Assembly: GCF_003324485.1 (NCBI RefSeq) | Contig: NZ_QODK01000002.1 | Location: 1-64,000, forward strand | Reading direction: 5' to 3' | Origin: Cohaesibacter intestini | GTDB lineage: Bacteria; Pseudomonadota; Alphaproteobacteria; Rhizobiales; Cohaesibacteraceae | Length of the DNA stretch: 64,000 bases | Part shown: positions 63,350-64,000 of the stretch, piece after piece | How positions within the stretch are numbered: position 1 is the stretch's first letter | Layout: the number at the start of each line of letters is the position of its first letter | The notes under the pieces: generated by a model | Database searches by the model: none | What the model was told of the DNA's origin: nothing | Seen by the model: the letters and a program-made list of their open reading frames with translations, nothing else | Program-made: the position numbers and the translations under genes

Positions 63350-64000
63350 ATGACAAACGAAGCTTGCCAGTCGCGCACGCTAAGCGATCGTATCGTTGGA
63401 TTATCAGACTGGCTTACCCGACTAGACTATTTCGTTGCCATTCGTCGCGGTTTTATTCTGCCCTTTCCACTGATCATGATTGGTGCCCTTGCCCTTCTTG
63501 TCAAACACTCGCCCTTTCACATCCTTGAAAGCACCATTCCAGATAGGTGGCAGTCATTTCTGGTAAAGACCCTGGATTTGATCATCGCCGGCACCTTTGG
63601 CATCGCAGCTTTGGTCGTACTCATTGGATTTGCCACAATCCTGTCCCAGCTTCACAACAAAAAGCCCGACAGAATCATCGCAAATCCAATAGTGACGGTC
63701 ACTGTCGTGCTGTGCTGCTATCTGGTGCTTGCTGCGCCCGCCATGGGTGGGGACCTCAGTGCGGCCATGAGCCTGAGCCGGGGGCTGTTGACGGCCACAT
63801 TGACCGCATCGCTGGCCGGTACGATTTATTTGAAGATTCTAGAAGTGCGCTGGTTCCGGTTGCCTGTGACCGGATTAACCCACGACCCATTGGTTGGAGA
63901 TGTTTTTGTCTCCCTCCCCGCGGCAGCCATCACGATCATTATCTTTGCAGGCGCAAAGGCTGCTTTGATCCTTGGCGGCAATGCCGATATACTTCAAAGC
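63350..64000 (+). CDS. EIIC-like membrane protein, 3' end beyond the window
   Basis: An open frame of 217 codons runs from ATG 63350 to the window edge with no stop. GGGGG (63337-63341) precedes this ATG by 8 nt; an in-frame ATG at 63332 is the alternative. The N-terminus YFVAIRRGFILPFPLIMIG matches the lactose/cellobiose EIIC pattern (VAIRDGFISxxPLILVG). VGDVFVSLPAAAITIIIF fits the later EIIC segment ending in an aromatic helix. Six or so hydrophobic segments are visible. No PTS EIIA, EIIB or sugar hydrolase gene is nearby. Such N-terminal EIIC-like domains are also found fused to GGDEF or EAL signalling domains, so the missing C-terminal part is decisive. Confidence 0.7.
   Translation, partial: MTNEACQSRTLSDRIVGLSDWLTRLDYFVAIRRGFILPFPLIMIGALALLVKHSPFHILESTIPDRWQSFLVKTLDLIIAGTFGIAALVVLIGFATILSQLHNKKPDRIIANPIVTVTVVLCCYLVLAAPAMGGDLSAAMSLSRGLLTATLTASLAGTIYLKILEVRWFRLPVTGLTHDPLVGDVFVSLPAAAITIIIFAGAKAALILGGNADILQS

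Overview
The window looks like chromosome from a Hyphomicrobiales-type alphaproteobacterium, possibly a marine lineage such as Cohaesibacter. This is inferred from gene order, not from a database match. The main support is the order dusB-ntrB-ntrC-ntrY-ntrX-trkA-trkH-hfq-hflX-mazG, a fused ispDF, the run rlpA-dacF-tmk-holB-metG-tatD, a pcm-tolC pair, and Rhizobium-style ABC transporters.

Layout. Positions 1-2,680 are the right end of a decayed genomic island. It holds a broken GNAT fragment, about 0.7 kb without a convincing gene, and a tyrosine integrase beside tRNA-Asn(GTT), the likely attachment site. Positions 3,034-7,486 carry a small PGPGW-like membrane protein and late cobalamin genes (cobP, cobQ, then cobD and cobC on the other strand). 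Positions 7,701-9,744 hold an orphan Card1/DUF1887-like nuclease, a GAF-GGDEF diguanylate cyclase and tRNA-Cys. Positions 10,018-14,422 hold pcm, tolC, a CinA-type amidohydrolase and ispDF.

Positions 14,614-28,181 are the nitrogen-regulation block: dusB-ntrBC, ntrYX, trkAH, hfq-hflX and mazG. Positions 28,189-30,202 hold a divergent pair, mnmD and an FAD oxidoreductase, which together resemble a split MnmC. A heptanucleotide tandem repeat follows at 30,571-30,650. Positions 30,713-38,864 (minus strand) are housekeeping: an MBL-fold hydrolase, tatD, metG, holB, tmk, dacF and rlpA. tRNA-Ser(TGA) and a broken AraC regulator lead into a ribose-type ABC importer (40,171-43,719).

Positions 43,911-53,778 are a compact denitrification cluster. 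nirV, nirK and pseudoazurin are on the minus strand. nnrR, norCBQD, two small membrane ORFs and nnrS are on the plus strand. TTG-N8-CAA boxes lie in the two control regions, which suggests nitrite to nitrous oxide reduction under NnrR control.

Positions 54,529-63,087 are a polyol/triose-type uptake and kinase operon: binding protein, two permeases, a 62-aa membrane protein, two ATPases and a fused DhaK-DhaL kinase. A LacI-type regulator is divergent, and both promoter regions share a GAGG-N6-CCTC palindrome. The window ends inside an ORF whose N-terminal membrane domain resembles PTS EIIC of the lactose/cellobiose family.
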